A DNA stretch of 64,000 bases, from positions 10,015,953 through 10,079,952 of the forward strand of contig OY783192.1 of assembly GCA_963678675.1 (NCBI GenBank). The letters are read 5' to 3'. The notes under the pieces were generated by a model. It ran no database searches, was not told where the DNA came from, and saw only the letters and a list, made by a program, of their open reading frames with translations. The DNA is from Xiphydria camelus. Its lineage: Eukaryota > Arthropoda > Insecta > Hymenoptera > Xiphydriidae. Positions 11,750 to 20,520 of the stretch are shown here, piece by piece (position 1 is the stretch's first letter; every line of letters begins with the position of its first letter). The position numbers and the translations under genes were made by a program.

Positions 11750-11804
11750 GCCATGTTTTGTTCAACCATGGACAATAAACCAGTCATCAGTCAATCAATC
11801 AATC

Positions 11805-12110
11805 TTTCTCTAACTGAAGTTTACTATCTTAAAATCGCTCATTTTGTGTAAGCATAAACTTTGAGAAAAGTGAGAGCCACGCGTGGTCACGATATCATTC
11901 TCTGCCACTCTTGCTATGAATTATTTGTTTCTTTGTTGCTTTGTTTATTAACTCTCTGGTATCGCCTGATGCACGCCTATTGTTACTTCCTTATCTTTGT
12001 AATCTCTGAATCGCCTTAAATTGTACTTTAGTTTTAAGTTTGCGTATTTTGTACCTTACTTGCTTGTTCGATGTTTCCTGATTCTCAGGACACTATATTT
12101 ATTCAACTTC
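11805..12110 (+). mobile_element. Tail of a third CR1-like LINE
   Basis: AT-rich non-coding sequence that ends like the two LINE copies: a hairpin TCCTGA-TTC-TCAGGA at 12076-12090, then CACTATATTTATTCAAC. No coding part is seen, so this is probably a severely 5'-truncated insertion or the remains of one. The assignment rests on the hairpin and its position and is tentative. Confidence 0.4.
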
Positions 12111-12208
12111 TCTCCCTCTCCCTTTCCCTCCCCTCCCCTACCTCTCCCCCCTCCCGCCCCTCTCTCCCTCCCTCCCTCTCCCTCTCTCTCCCTCTCTCTC
12201 CCTCTCTT
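12108..12208. repeat. CCCT/CTCC-rich simple repeat
   Basis: Runs of CTCCC and CCTCTC, like those at the boundaries of both LINE copies. Each of the three LINE tails in this region borders such a tract. Confidence 0.9.
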
Positions 12209-12397
12209 AGACTTTCTTCTCTTCATAAACATACGCGTATGCACACATAAATATAAACCTGTGAAATCAGATTATGTTACATTACACTCCCCGTGATTAC
12301 AACCTTTACAGCTCGGCTCAATTAACCTAAATGCCGAAAGAAATAATTGAGAGGAAAAACTCGCCGCGCTCAATAGTTCCTCGAAATCTAAAGGTGT

Positions 12398-12461
12398 GTA
12401 TCGACTTTGTGAGGATGGCTCGCGAGGCCGCCGCGCGAGGCGTGCCTCGCAAAGTCGATAC
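12398..12461. other. Stem-loop in GC-rich segment
   Basis: GTATCGACTTTGTGAGG at 12398-12414 pairs with CCTCGCAAAGTCGATAC at 12445-12461 (17 bp, one G-T pair), with a 30-base GC-rich loop. I see no gene for it; the surrounding open frames show no known domain. Confidence 0.5.
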
Positions 12462-12599
12462 CTGCGATCCCTACGAGGCGAGGCTGCCTCTACCCGAGCA
12501 GCCTCGGTGCGATCCGGCGTGCTGTCGGTTTTTGGCGATGCTCAAAGGCGCCTCGTCCCAAACTGCACGCTTCGTGCAGACACTAAATTATCTCGGCTC

Positions 12600-12755
12600 A
12601 TACTCAGCAAACGGTATATTTCGGCGAAAGCGGCAAACGCTCTTGGAGTCCCGCACTTTTCCCGGAAATTTTAATCGATACCGCTATACGTGGAATACTA
12701 AACCGTCTTGTAAATTAGAGAATGACGAGTTCAATAGATGACCGATCGGGGAGAC
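12600..12755 (+). repeat. Dispersed repeat family P, copy 1
   Basis: Contains the family signature GTCCCGCAC-TTTTCCCGGAA, then TTGTAAATTAGAGAATGACG and TTCAATAGATGACCGATCG. Related sequence recurs at about 14098-14285, 15985-16172, 37990-38330 and 47855-47925. No coding content; nature unknown. Confidence 0.55.
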
Positions 12756-12798
12756 CTAATCCCTGACTCATAAAGCGACCCGGTGGACACCTGGCCTT

Positions 12799-12886
12799 AT
12801 TGTTCGAGGTCCGCTCGAGCATTGTTCGAGGTCCGTCCGAGCATCGTTCGAGGTCCGCCCGATCGTCGTTCGATATCCGCTCGAGC
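12799..12886 (+). repeat. 22-bp tandem repeat, four units
   Basis: Units at 12799, 12821, 12843 and 12865 share the pattern ATTGTTCGAGGTCCGCTCGA with a few changes, followed by a partial fifth. Confidence 0.85.
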
Positions 12887-12934
12887 GTTCGATCCGCATT
12901 CGGCTCTACTCCGAGCTCTTCCGATGTATACTAA

Positions 12935-12991
12935 TCTAGACCGATCTACACCGATCTAGGCCGATCTATACCGATCTAGACCGATCTACGC
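12935..12991 (+). repeat. 10-bp tandem repeat
   Basis: Six units of CTA-NNCCGAT (CTAGACCGAT, CTACACCGAT, CTAGGCCGAT and so on) with a strict 10-base period. The array runs into the TIR of the next element. Confidence 0.85.
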
Positions 12992-13569
12992 CATAACTTA
13001 AGGTGGAAATAAGGGATTACAGTACACTCCCGTAAACTGTCCGTGGTAGGGGCTCTGTAGGGGAAACAATTCGCTTTCCCCACTTATTCAGTTTTGCCCT
13101 TGGAGAAGAAATACATAGTTCGGGAATACCGCATTTTTATTTCTGGACAGTATGCGGGATTGTTTCCAAATTCACTCGGGACGGTTATCGATGGTCGGTA
13201 GTGGGGGAACGCTCCAAAGTCCGCGGACATTAAGCGAGCGGACAGTTTGCGGGAGTGTACTGTACTTCTCAAAAATTCGCAGCAAGCAGGATTTTGCATA
13301 CACCTTCATTTAAACATTATAAACAACGTGTAAAAAGTCCCCGTCGACATCGTGTACGCTTCAAAAGTTATGCGGGTGTCAAAGGTCAAAAAATTGGTTT
13401 CTCGTTATTATCTCGTTTGTTATTGGTCGGACGATAATTTTTGTAAGTACAAAAGTTGTCGGCAAGAAAATACTCTACAAAAAAGGTTCTTTACATTTTT
13501 CACGTAGGAGCTACCGTTTCCACGTTATACACCGCCCAAAGAGTCAACATGATGAAATAGTGCTGCAAT
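12989..13569 (+). repeat. T-element left TIR, copy 1 (interrupted)
   Basis: The outer end CCATAACTTAAGGTGG follows a TA at 12987-12988. The inner part, TTCTCAAAAATTCGCAGC to about 13569, matches copy 2 (direct) and copies 3 and 4 (inverted). A 243-bp MITE at 13020-13262 splits it. Confidence 0.75.
13020..13262. mobile_element. Tc1/mariner-type MITE, TA target duplication
   Basis: A 243-bp element with ~24-bp inverted ends (CAGTACACTCCCG...CGGGAGTGTACTG) flanked by TA at 13018-13019 and 13263-13264. T-element copy 3 shows the uninterrupted sequence at the corresponding site, which confirms insertion. It carries no protein-coding capacity. Confidence 0.85.
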
Positions 13570-13587
13570 CACCGAGATCTACGAGTA

Positions 13588-13913
13588 GCCCAGTAACTTT
13601 AGAGTTTCGCTTCTCAAAAATTCGCAACAAGCAGGATTTTTGCATACACCTTCATTGAAGTATTATAAATAACGTGTAAAAAGTCCCCATCGGTATCGTG
13701 TACGCCTCAAAAGTTATACGAGGGTCAAAGGTCAAAAAATTGGTCTTTCGTTATTATCTCGTTTGCGATTGGTCGGATGATAATTTTTGTGGTTACAAAA
13801 GTTGTAGATACAAAATACTCTACAAGAAAGGTTCTTTATATTTTCCACGTAGGAGTTACCGTTTCCACGTTATTCGCCGCACAAAGAGTCAACGTGATGA
13901 AATAGTGCTGCAA
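13588..13913 (+). repeat. T-element left TIR, copy 2
   Basis: Begins GCCCAGTAACTTTAGAG directly after TA (13586-13587) and ends near GATGAAATAGTGCTGCAAT. It is the inverted counterpart of copy 4, whose outer end reads CTCTAAAGTTACTGGGC or nearly so, followed by TA. Confidence 0.8.
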
Positions 13914-14878
13914 TAGCAGATGAGTCATAAAGCATCTAAGTCAACAACCTCGAGTCGCAGTAGGGATCATCTGTCACGTATTATAAAGCAAGTATTCCGT
14001 CGCACGATAGAAGGAATTCTGAAGGTCGGCTCGTTCTTTCTAATAGCATCGATTATAAATTAATTGGAGTTAATCTCGCCATTGGCAAAGGAGTACAATT
14101 TGCCGAACGTAGGTCGCGAATATCATGGTCCCGCACTTATCCCGGAAAGATTAATTACCTGACAGTGTTCGGAAAAGTCCGTCTTTTCCAGAACCTCATT
14201 AATCGATTCCGTTATAATTCGAACGTTTTAATTCAGCCTTGTAAGGAGCAGAAAGTATGACGAATTCAATAAATGACTAATCGGCTCCTCGATCCTTTCC
14301 CAACTTTCATCAGACTCGCGGGAGAGCATGGGCACCCTTTGCCTCCGTTACTGTCCAGGGTCGACCTATCATAAATTCAGCCTTTTTTTATGCACGCCCG
14401 CGTTTCGTTGAACCGCGCCACGGAACGTTAATACATCTGTGTGTCTCTCGGAAGACTTTCTCACGCTTTTTTTTTCCTATTTCCACATTTTCTCGGAACT
14501 TTCCTCTCCTTTCGCGGAATGGAAAAAATCACCCTTGCCGAAGCGTGCCCCCGCCTTGCGAGTCGCGTCTCTTTATCAGTCTCTTCAAAATTGGCAACTG
14601 GTACACATCCTTTTTTTGAGCTCGAATCTCCGTCGAAGTCTTGACCTGAGATATTCATCAGTGCAGATCGAATCGGCGATCACTCTCACGTTTGCTTAGG
14701 ATTCTGAATCCGTACTTCTGTGTAATCATTTCGCTCCTCGAATATATGATTCTTTTGTATCTCTCTAACTGGATCGATCCTTCCTTCAGTTACATCCTTC
14801 CTTCATATCAGTCACAACAGCAATTTATAGGCGACGTCGGACGTTTTGTTTCGGGTGTAGTGTAGAACTATTATTCGA
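13914..14878. other. Gene-poor stretch upstream of CXC-family fragment
   Basis: A copy of dispersed repeat family P lies at 14098-14285 (CCGCACTTATCCCGGAAAG, GACGAATTCAATAAATGAC). From 14290 to 14878 there is no convincing coding sequence. The last ~60 bases could hold the promoter or 5' UTR of the gene starting at 14879 but show no clear TATA box. Confidence 0.4.
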
Positions 14879-15390
14879 ATGGCGAATGATTGCTTTATTT
14901 GTGGTAAATCCCTTTCGGTCGTCGATACCGTGGTTGTTGAGCGTGGTTCACAAACTGTAAGAAATGCTAGTGTCGACAGAAATGATGGACACTTTGAATA
15001 TTTAAATAATGTGAATTGTGTGACTATCCATATTGACTGTCGCAAAGACTATACTCGAAAGAGTAGCATTGCGGCATTCAAAAGACAGCAAGATGAAGCC
15101 AAGGCTAGTACATCACAGAGATCTCCACGGAAAGTAAGTGTAAGTACTTTTGATTTTAAGAAATTATGCTTTTTTTGCGGAGAAGAAGCTGATGAGCAAA
15201 TTGGAAACAGAAAGACAAGAGCTAAGGAGAAATATAAAACAAGTAAGCACAATTTTTATGAAGGACTCAGCTATTAAAATAGCAGAAGATCGTGATGACA
15301 GTTACGGAAAAACTGTCAGAAATCAAATTCATTTTGAACATGATTTAGTTGCCGCTGATGCTAGATATCACGATATTGGGGAACCCATGT
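14879..15390 (+). pseudogene. N-terminal part of T-element CXC-family protein
   Basis: The ATG at 14879 opens MANDCFICGKSL, then SIAAFKRQQDEA and FDFKKLCFFCGEEADEQ: two C-x2-C pairs spaced like a small metal-binding N-terminus. A frameshift near 15195 moves the rest (LRRNIKQVSTIFMKD, then DLVAADARYHD) into another frame, which ends at 15390. I recognise this as the N-terminus of a large uncharacterised protein family that is multicopy in arthropods and cnidarians and whose C-terminus is a CXC domain. After ADARYHD the sequence passes directly into the right-hand TIR (copy 3), so the middle of the gene is missing here. Function unknown; transposon-encoded status is inferred from the flanking TIRs. 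Confidence 0.65.
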
Positions 15391-15785
15391 AAAAAAACAC
15401 GCATCTTACATTCTACCTCGAAGGTGGTGGGGAAACGAATGTATGACTATTGAAGCACTATTTTATGACGTTGACTCTTTGTGCGGCGTATATTGTGGAA
15501 ACGGTAACTCCTACGTGGAAAAAGTAAATAACCTTTATAGAGTATTTTTTTTATCTACAACTTTTGTAACTACAAAAATTATCGTCCGACCAACCGCAAA
15601 CGAGATAATAACGAAAACCCAATTTGTTGACCTTTGACCCCCGTATAAATTTTTAAGCGTACACGATATCGATGGGGACTTTTTACACGTTATTTATGAC
15701 GCTTAAATGAAGGTGTATGCAAAAATCCAGCTTGCTGAGAATTTTTGAGAAGTAACCCCCTATTTTCCGCCTTAAGTTACTGGAC
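15374..15785 (-). repeat. T-element right TIR, copy 3
   Basis: From ATTGGGGAACCCATG at 15374 to the outer end GTTACTGGAC at 15785, followed by TA. It is inverted relative to copies 1 and 2 and shares ~400 bases, including the inner ~60 bases, with copy 4. Confidence 0.8.
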
Positions 15786-15984
15786 TAGAGAGAGAGAGTA
15801 TGTATTTCAGATCTCGGTGGCTGCAATAGCAAATGAGTCATAAAACGACAATGTTCCGTCGCACGATAGACGGAATTCGACACATCGGTTCATACTGCTC
15901 GATATCATTGCACTCTAACAATAAGTGAGAAGCACTAATTTAGAATTCGTCCCATCATCGGTCATAATGACCGAGCGGCAAGCG

Positions 15985-16172
15985 GTCTGTTTCGGCGAAT
16001 CTAGACTGCTAATGAGTTCGCAGTCCCGCACCTTTTCTGAAAGGGTTAATTGCTGGATGAGTCGAAATAAACCGTTTCCCGCAATACCTATCCTGATAGT
16101 TATCGCTATACATAGAACATTAAATTAGCTTTGTAAAGTGGAGAATGACGAATTCAATAGACGACCGATCGT
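15985..16172 (+). repeat. Dispersed repeat family P, copy 3
   Basis: TTCGCAGTCCCGCACC, TTGTAAAGTGGAGAATGACG and TTCAATAGACGACCGATCG match the other family members. The sequence before it (CTGCAATAGCAAATGAGTC at 15823) also recurs just after T-TIR copy 2. Confidence 0.6.
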
Positions 16173-16646
16173 TAAAATCTAATTACCTTTTATTTTCAGC
16201 GACGAGTCACCGGGACTTTTAACCGTTAGGCACAGGCCTCGGGAATTCCCTAGCGTCATCTCTTGTCCCACCGTCATCCTCCTCCAGCCAATCAGAGCGT
16301 ACCGCATCAGCTCACACTATCTACAGCGTCACTATCCTCTAGCCAATCAGCGTAAAACTAAAAACTCATCGCTGTACAACTGCTTTGAAGAAAGCTCTGT
16401 TGAAATAGACACTACAAACATTATGCATATGATCGATGACGGTTTTCTGTTGCATCGTGTCATATGGAATCAAGATGATGCTTTCCATTGCATTCTTGAT
16501 AGATATATTAGTTATCTTAAACAACATTATGGTTCCAATACAATAGTTGTATTCGATGGATATGTTAGTGTTAAAGTATGAAATCTGTTATTCTATGAAA
16601 TCACGCGTTAGTCTATAGAATAACTAATGCGATCAGTTAAAGTATA

Positions 16647-17214
16647 CAGGGTGTTCGGAAAAAACACCGACACAGAAATAGGGGTGATAGGTTACGTCAT
16701 TACAAGTATTTTGATATAAGGGACCTATACCCGCAAGCGCCCCCTTCTGGAGATATCAACTTTTCAAGTTTATAACGACCGAGGTTGATCAAAGTAGAAT
16801 AATATTGAGTTTTTTGTCTACCTGTACAATTGAAAAACAAATGAAAACTCCTTGTATCCGCATCATCTTCGAAAAGTACAAGGACTTGAGCCAAGCGGTT
16901 ATCCTTTCCGCAAGCAGTTTGCGCAGTGGCACATCTATCCAGAATCGTTTCCGATGTTGCATGGACATGGGTGGCCGTCATTTTGAGCATTTGCTGTAGT
17001 ACATTGTTTTTGTATCTCGTAAAATTAAATATTCGTTACCATCTTGATACGTTTCTTATTATTCTACTTTGATCAACCTCGGTCGTTATAAACTTGAAAA
17101 GTTGATATCTCCAGAAGGGGGCGCTTGCGGGTATAGGTCCCTTATATCAAAATACTTGTAATGACGTAACCTATCACCATTATTTCTGTGTCGGTGTTTT
17201 TTCCGAACACCCTG
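16647..17214. mobile_element. 568-bp TIR element with ~155-bp inverted arms, TA duplication
   Basis: The arms 16647-16802 and ~17053-17214 are nearly perfect inverted repeats starting CAGGGTGTTCGGAAAAAACA. TA precedes and follows (16645-16646, 17215-17216). The centre retains what looks like the end of a transposase (next entry). Confidence 0.88.
16805..16999 (+). pseudogene. C-terminal remnant of an insect IS630/Tc1-mariner-like transposase
   Basis: The frame ends IQNRFRCCMDMGGRHFEHLL followed by a stop. I recall this ending (…C-I-D-x-x-G-x-H-F-E-H-L-L) from the insect DUF4817-type mariner-like transposases. Only about 50 C-terminal residues can be recognised and the catalytic domain is absent, so the element depends on a transposase elsewhere. 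The first codons are not convincing and the apparent ATG is probably fortuitous. Confidence 0.45.
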
Positions 17215-17460
17215 TAAAATTCCAGTGTAATTCCACCAAGGGTGGGTGTCCAGGGTAAGTATAATTTCAGTGTTTTTATAACACTTTAACTCATTATTCT
17301 ATATATTAACGCCGAAGCATCCGTGAAAGTATGAAATAAACATTATGATGTGTTAAGTGTGCAAGGATCTGAAAAGTTAATAGCACCAGTGACTGAAAAA
17401 GAAGCAGAAGTGAAATACTATTGTTCAAATGAATCGCTTTTTGATGTTTTATACGATACT

Positions 17461-17482
17461 CCTAACCTAACCTAACCTAACC
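17461..17482 (-). repeat. Interstitial TTAGG telomere-type repeat
   Basis: Four and a half perfect units of CCTAA, the complement of TTAGG, the ancestral insect telomere repeat. It lies inside the insertion at 16563-17765. Confidence 0.85.
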
Positions 17483-18732
17483 AAATAATGCATAAACTGA
17501 AACTAATACTAATGAAATCGACGTAGATACTGGGGTAGCGGAAAGGTCTCTTATGTTTTAATAAATTCAGCATCGAACGTGAAAGAGAAGAAGCTTTAAC
17601 TAACAGTAGGTAGTTAATTCATAAAATACCTAGTTACTCTATAAATTAACTAGTTAGAATGTTGAATAAATATTCTATTTCATACTTTAACTAAAATGCC
17701 ACGATATTAGATAAAATAACTAGTTATTACATAGATTAACTGAATTTCATACTTTAACGCTAACAGATATAACGATTCTAGTAAAAATATCAAAGCAATG
17801 GAACAGCTTCGACGACTCAACGCACTGTCTGGCTCTTCAAATGTCCTCTTCGATGAAACGATACATGTACCAATAAAGCAGAAACATTCCTAACCAATCG
17901 TCGCAATAAATATTGGTTCATTTCGATACTGTTATGAAAATTAACTACTACGAAGATAACTGCTAAGCAAGCTTGGGACGATGCTAACGTTCTGATAATA
18001 GAGATAGCACTTGAAATATCACATACAAATACAGCTATTGTCTCTACAGTTACTTGAAAATCCCCAAGATTTACAGCGTTCAGCGGAAGTTTTTCAGCAG
18101 GAGAATTGTTTTCCTGAAGTTATTGTTAATAATGGAGTACATTTCTTATTGGCAATATATGGAGCTCCAATTAAAGAATTTTCACTTGATAACTACCGAT
18201 ACTGAGCTTTGCTAAATCCACTAGGTTCAATAAACCTGCAAAACTACTACCACTTCCCCGACAACTGGAGCCGCCCAACAGTATCTATATCGAGTTTGTT
18301 ATCAAGTACAAACTTGGTTGGGTAATGAACTAAATCCAGTACAGTGGGGATGGGTCATGAAAGACAATGTTTTAGAGCCTGTAAGGACGTTACTACTACC
18401 TGCGCCTGATGAACTCCTCCATACGGTCTTCTGCAATTGCACAAAAGGTTGTGGGATGAACTGCGGTTGCAGAAAACTTGGTTTACCATGCTCTGTTGTT
18501 TGTGGACACTGTCATGGCCAATCCTGCCTCAATGCAATACCCAATTCGGCAGATACGTCTGAAGATATCAACCCGCAAGATTTTGAGTACGAAGGAATTA
18601 ACATTTCTAGGGAACTTGATGATGACGATACTGAAGCAAAAGCAAAAGAGGAATTATTGCTTCTGGTAGAAGAGGATGAAGAAGAGGAGTGTTGATTTTC
18701 CACCGATTTTGACAAAGACATGGATTAGGCCT

Positions 18733-19129
18733 ATTGGGGAAACCATGTAAAAAACGCGCCTTGCATTCTATCTCGAAGGTGGTGGGGAAACAAATGCATG
18801 ACTATTGCAGCACTCTTTCATCATGTTGACTTTGTGCGGCGTATAACGTAGAAACGGTAGCTCCTACGTGGAAACTGTAAACAACCTTTTTTGTACAGTA
18901 CTTTCTTGCCGACAACTTTTGTAACCTCAAAAATTATCGTCCGACCAATAGCAAGCGAGATAATAACGAGAAACCAATTTTCTGACATTTGACCTCCGTA
19001 TAAATTTTGAAGCGTACACGATATCGATGGGGAATTTTTACACTTTATTTATAATGCTTCAATGAAGATGTATGCAAAAATCTAACTCGCTGCAAATTTT
19101 TGAGAAGTGAAAGTCTAAAGTTACTGGGC
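18733..19129 (-). repeat. T-element right TIR, copy 4
   Basis: From ATTGGGGAAACCATG to the outer end AAAGTTACTGGGC at 19129, followed by TA (19130-19131). Its outer 17 bases are the inverse of copy 2. It begins ~40 bases after the CXC-family stop codon. Confidence 0.8.
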
Positions 19130-19136
19130 TATCTTC

Positions 19137-19600
19137 GCTTGCGACTCGAGGAACCCGGCGCCTGTGGCTCTCGCTAGACTGGGTCGATCAAATAGACTAA
19201 AATCTCTCTGGCAGTAAGTTTTTTTCGTGTGTCCACTGCAATCTAGCTATTCTTTTTCTTGTGAGGAACGATTTGACGGGGAAAACCTAGGGGCTGCGGG
19301 CCGTTAACGGAACATTCCCGATGACGCACGGACGACCATACCGATCGTCCGACTAACAGGACACCGACGCTACCTGAGAACGGACGGTGATCAGCTCGGA
19401 ACAAGGGACGACCCAGGGACAAGGACGGCTCGGAGAGCTCGGTGGACATTCTCTCCTTCGACCATCGCAAGAGCTACTACGGCGAGGAGCCGAAGTCAAG
19501 TCGTAGTCGCATCCATCACGTTGTAACTCAGTCGCATTCATCAATAAACTGTTCTCTTCGGGAAATATTTCCTACAGATCAGAAGTGGGATTGTTCACGC
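19137..19600 (+). repeat. LTR-like region upstream of second gag
   Basis: Starts CTTCGCTTGCGACTCGAGG and includes GGCGCCTGTGGCTCTCGCTAG and CCACTGCAATCTAG, sequences repeated at 57148-57290. An AATAAA at 19543-19548 would be the polyadenylation signal. Position upstream of a gag frame suggests a 5' LTR plus leader. The LTR limits are not proven because no partner LTR flanks the element. Confidence 0.45.
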
Positions 19601-19671
19601 GTCTTGTGAGTGCCAATTAGGGAATTCTCATGTCGAGCTGGTAGTGTCAGCAGTCTTCCCCGTCCTGTCAC

Positions 19672-20520
19672 TATGGATAGCAGAAGCGGACGAATCTATA
19701 GTCGATCGCGAAGCCCGAGGCATTTGCGAACGTCAAGTCTCGAGCGACGTCGGTGCAGGTCAAGAAGCTCCGAGGGAAGCAGGCGGCGTCGAGGAAATCC
19801 AAGGAGTTCCGAGTTCAGCAAAAGTGATCGCAGCAGATCTGGAAGTTTGCAACGCCGAGGACGATACCGGAATAGCAGGCGGAGTTCAGCGAATCATCCT
19901 AGCGGGGGACGTCGCAGCAGGAATCATGTCCGCGACAGTCATCGCCCGAGCGGACGATCTGCTCACCATCTCCGAGAACGTTCACGAGGGTCTCACGGCC
20001 GGAGTAGTGAACGAGAAAGGCAAGCGAGCGACAAGCATTGGAGAAAAGTGCTAGAGTGTGAAAGCTGGTAGAACCCCGGCCGACCGGGAGACCAATCGAC
20101 GTTCGCTGGTGACGATCGAAGAATGTCAGGTATGACAACATCTGGCGAGTCCGATCTTGCGAGGTTGACCGAGGTGCTTTTTCGGCGTTAGTTAAAGATA
20201 ATACGACGGATTCTAATACACATATATTAAACGAAAAAATTTTGCCGGAATTCGATCCGGAAAAGAAGGTTCTATCGACTAGGAAATGGTTGGAAAGAGT
20301 CGAGATGTACGGATTAATGTATAAGTGGCCTGACCCTCAAAAACTATTTCTATCACAATTGAAACTACAAGGTATAGCTAAAAGATGGTTCGATGGTTTA
20401 TGACCGCCTCCAGTGTCTTGGGAAGCCTTTAAAGTAGCTTTAATCAGTTTTCGGGGGAAAAAGTTCACAGATTTCGCAATTCTTGCAACTATCGGGGACA
20501 TTGAAAATGATACGAAAAAT
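19672..20520 (+). pseudogene. Ty3/gypsy-like gag with Arg/Ser-rich N-terminus
   Basis: The ATG at 19672 (MDSRSGRIYSRSRSPRHLR) opens about 130 residues dominated by Arg and Ser with many SR, RS and RR pairs, ending at a stop near 20071. In another frame, from about 20180, a capsid-like core follows: ILPEFDPEKKVLSTRKWLER, then YKWPDPQKLFLSQLKLQG, KRWFDGL, a stop, and VSWEAFKVALISF. That W...W....L..L.G.A..W pattern is typical of gypsy gag. No protease or RT follows, so the element is truncated near 20520. The RS-rich head resembles splicing-factor RS domains and may bind RNA or nuclear factors; that is inference. Confidence 0.6.

Larger units (their letters stand above)
8051..11804 (+). mobile_element. 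CR1-like LINE, copy B (5' truncated, decayed)
   Basis: Same order and orientation as copy A: partial ORF1, endonuclease, RT, 3' UTR, hairpin, AATAAA and a terminal TCAATCAATCAATC tail ending near 11804. The 5' part of ORF1 is missing at a CT-rich repeat. Protein similarity with copy A runs throughout but the DNA is clearly diverged and the 3' UTR is shorter, so these are distinct members of one family rather than a recent duplication. Confidence 0.85.
16563..17765. mobile_element. TIR element inserted in the CXC-family gene, GATA duplication
   Basis: The ends TGTTAGTGTTAAAGTATG and CATACTTTAACGCTAACA are inverted repeats. GATA at 16559-16562 is repeated at 17766-17769. Removing the element with one GATA restores an open frame V-F-D-G-Y-N-D-S. 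The motif GTTAAAGTATGAAAT also recurs internally. The element itself was later hit by the MITE at 16647-17214. Superfamily not assigned. Confidence 0.75.
16352..18695 (+). pseudogene. Middle and C-terminal part of T-element CXC-family protein
   Basis: From 16352 the frame reads KNSSLYNCFEESSVEIDTTN, then MHMIDDGFLLHRVIWNQDD and YISYLKQHYGSNTIVVFDGY, where an insertion (16563-17765) interrupts it. It resumes with NDSSKNIKAMEQLRR and, after small frameshifts, FLTNRRNKY, ITAKQAWDDANVLIIEIALE and VIVNNGVHFLLAIYGAPIKE. The C-terminus from 18318 has WLGNELNPVQWGW and a cysteine-rich CXC-like domain (FCNCTKGCGMNCGCRKLGL, CGHCHGQSC), then an acidic tail ending at the stop 18693-18695. CXC domains of the tesmin/TSO1 kind bind DNA. 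The stop lies ~40 bases before the right TIR (copy 4). Frameshifts, stops and insertions make it a pseudogene. Confidence 0.65.

Noticed and set aside
12331..12741. 136-codon frame, basic, starting MPKEIIERKN
   Set aside because: It overlaps dispersed repeat P and a hairpin, shows no domain, and competing frames are equally long.
19644..20054. Acidic/Ala-rich frame overlapping the RS-rich gag
   Set aside because: A shadow of the Arg/Ser codons in the neighbouring frame; no gag-like motif.
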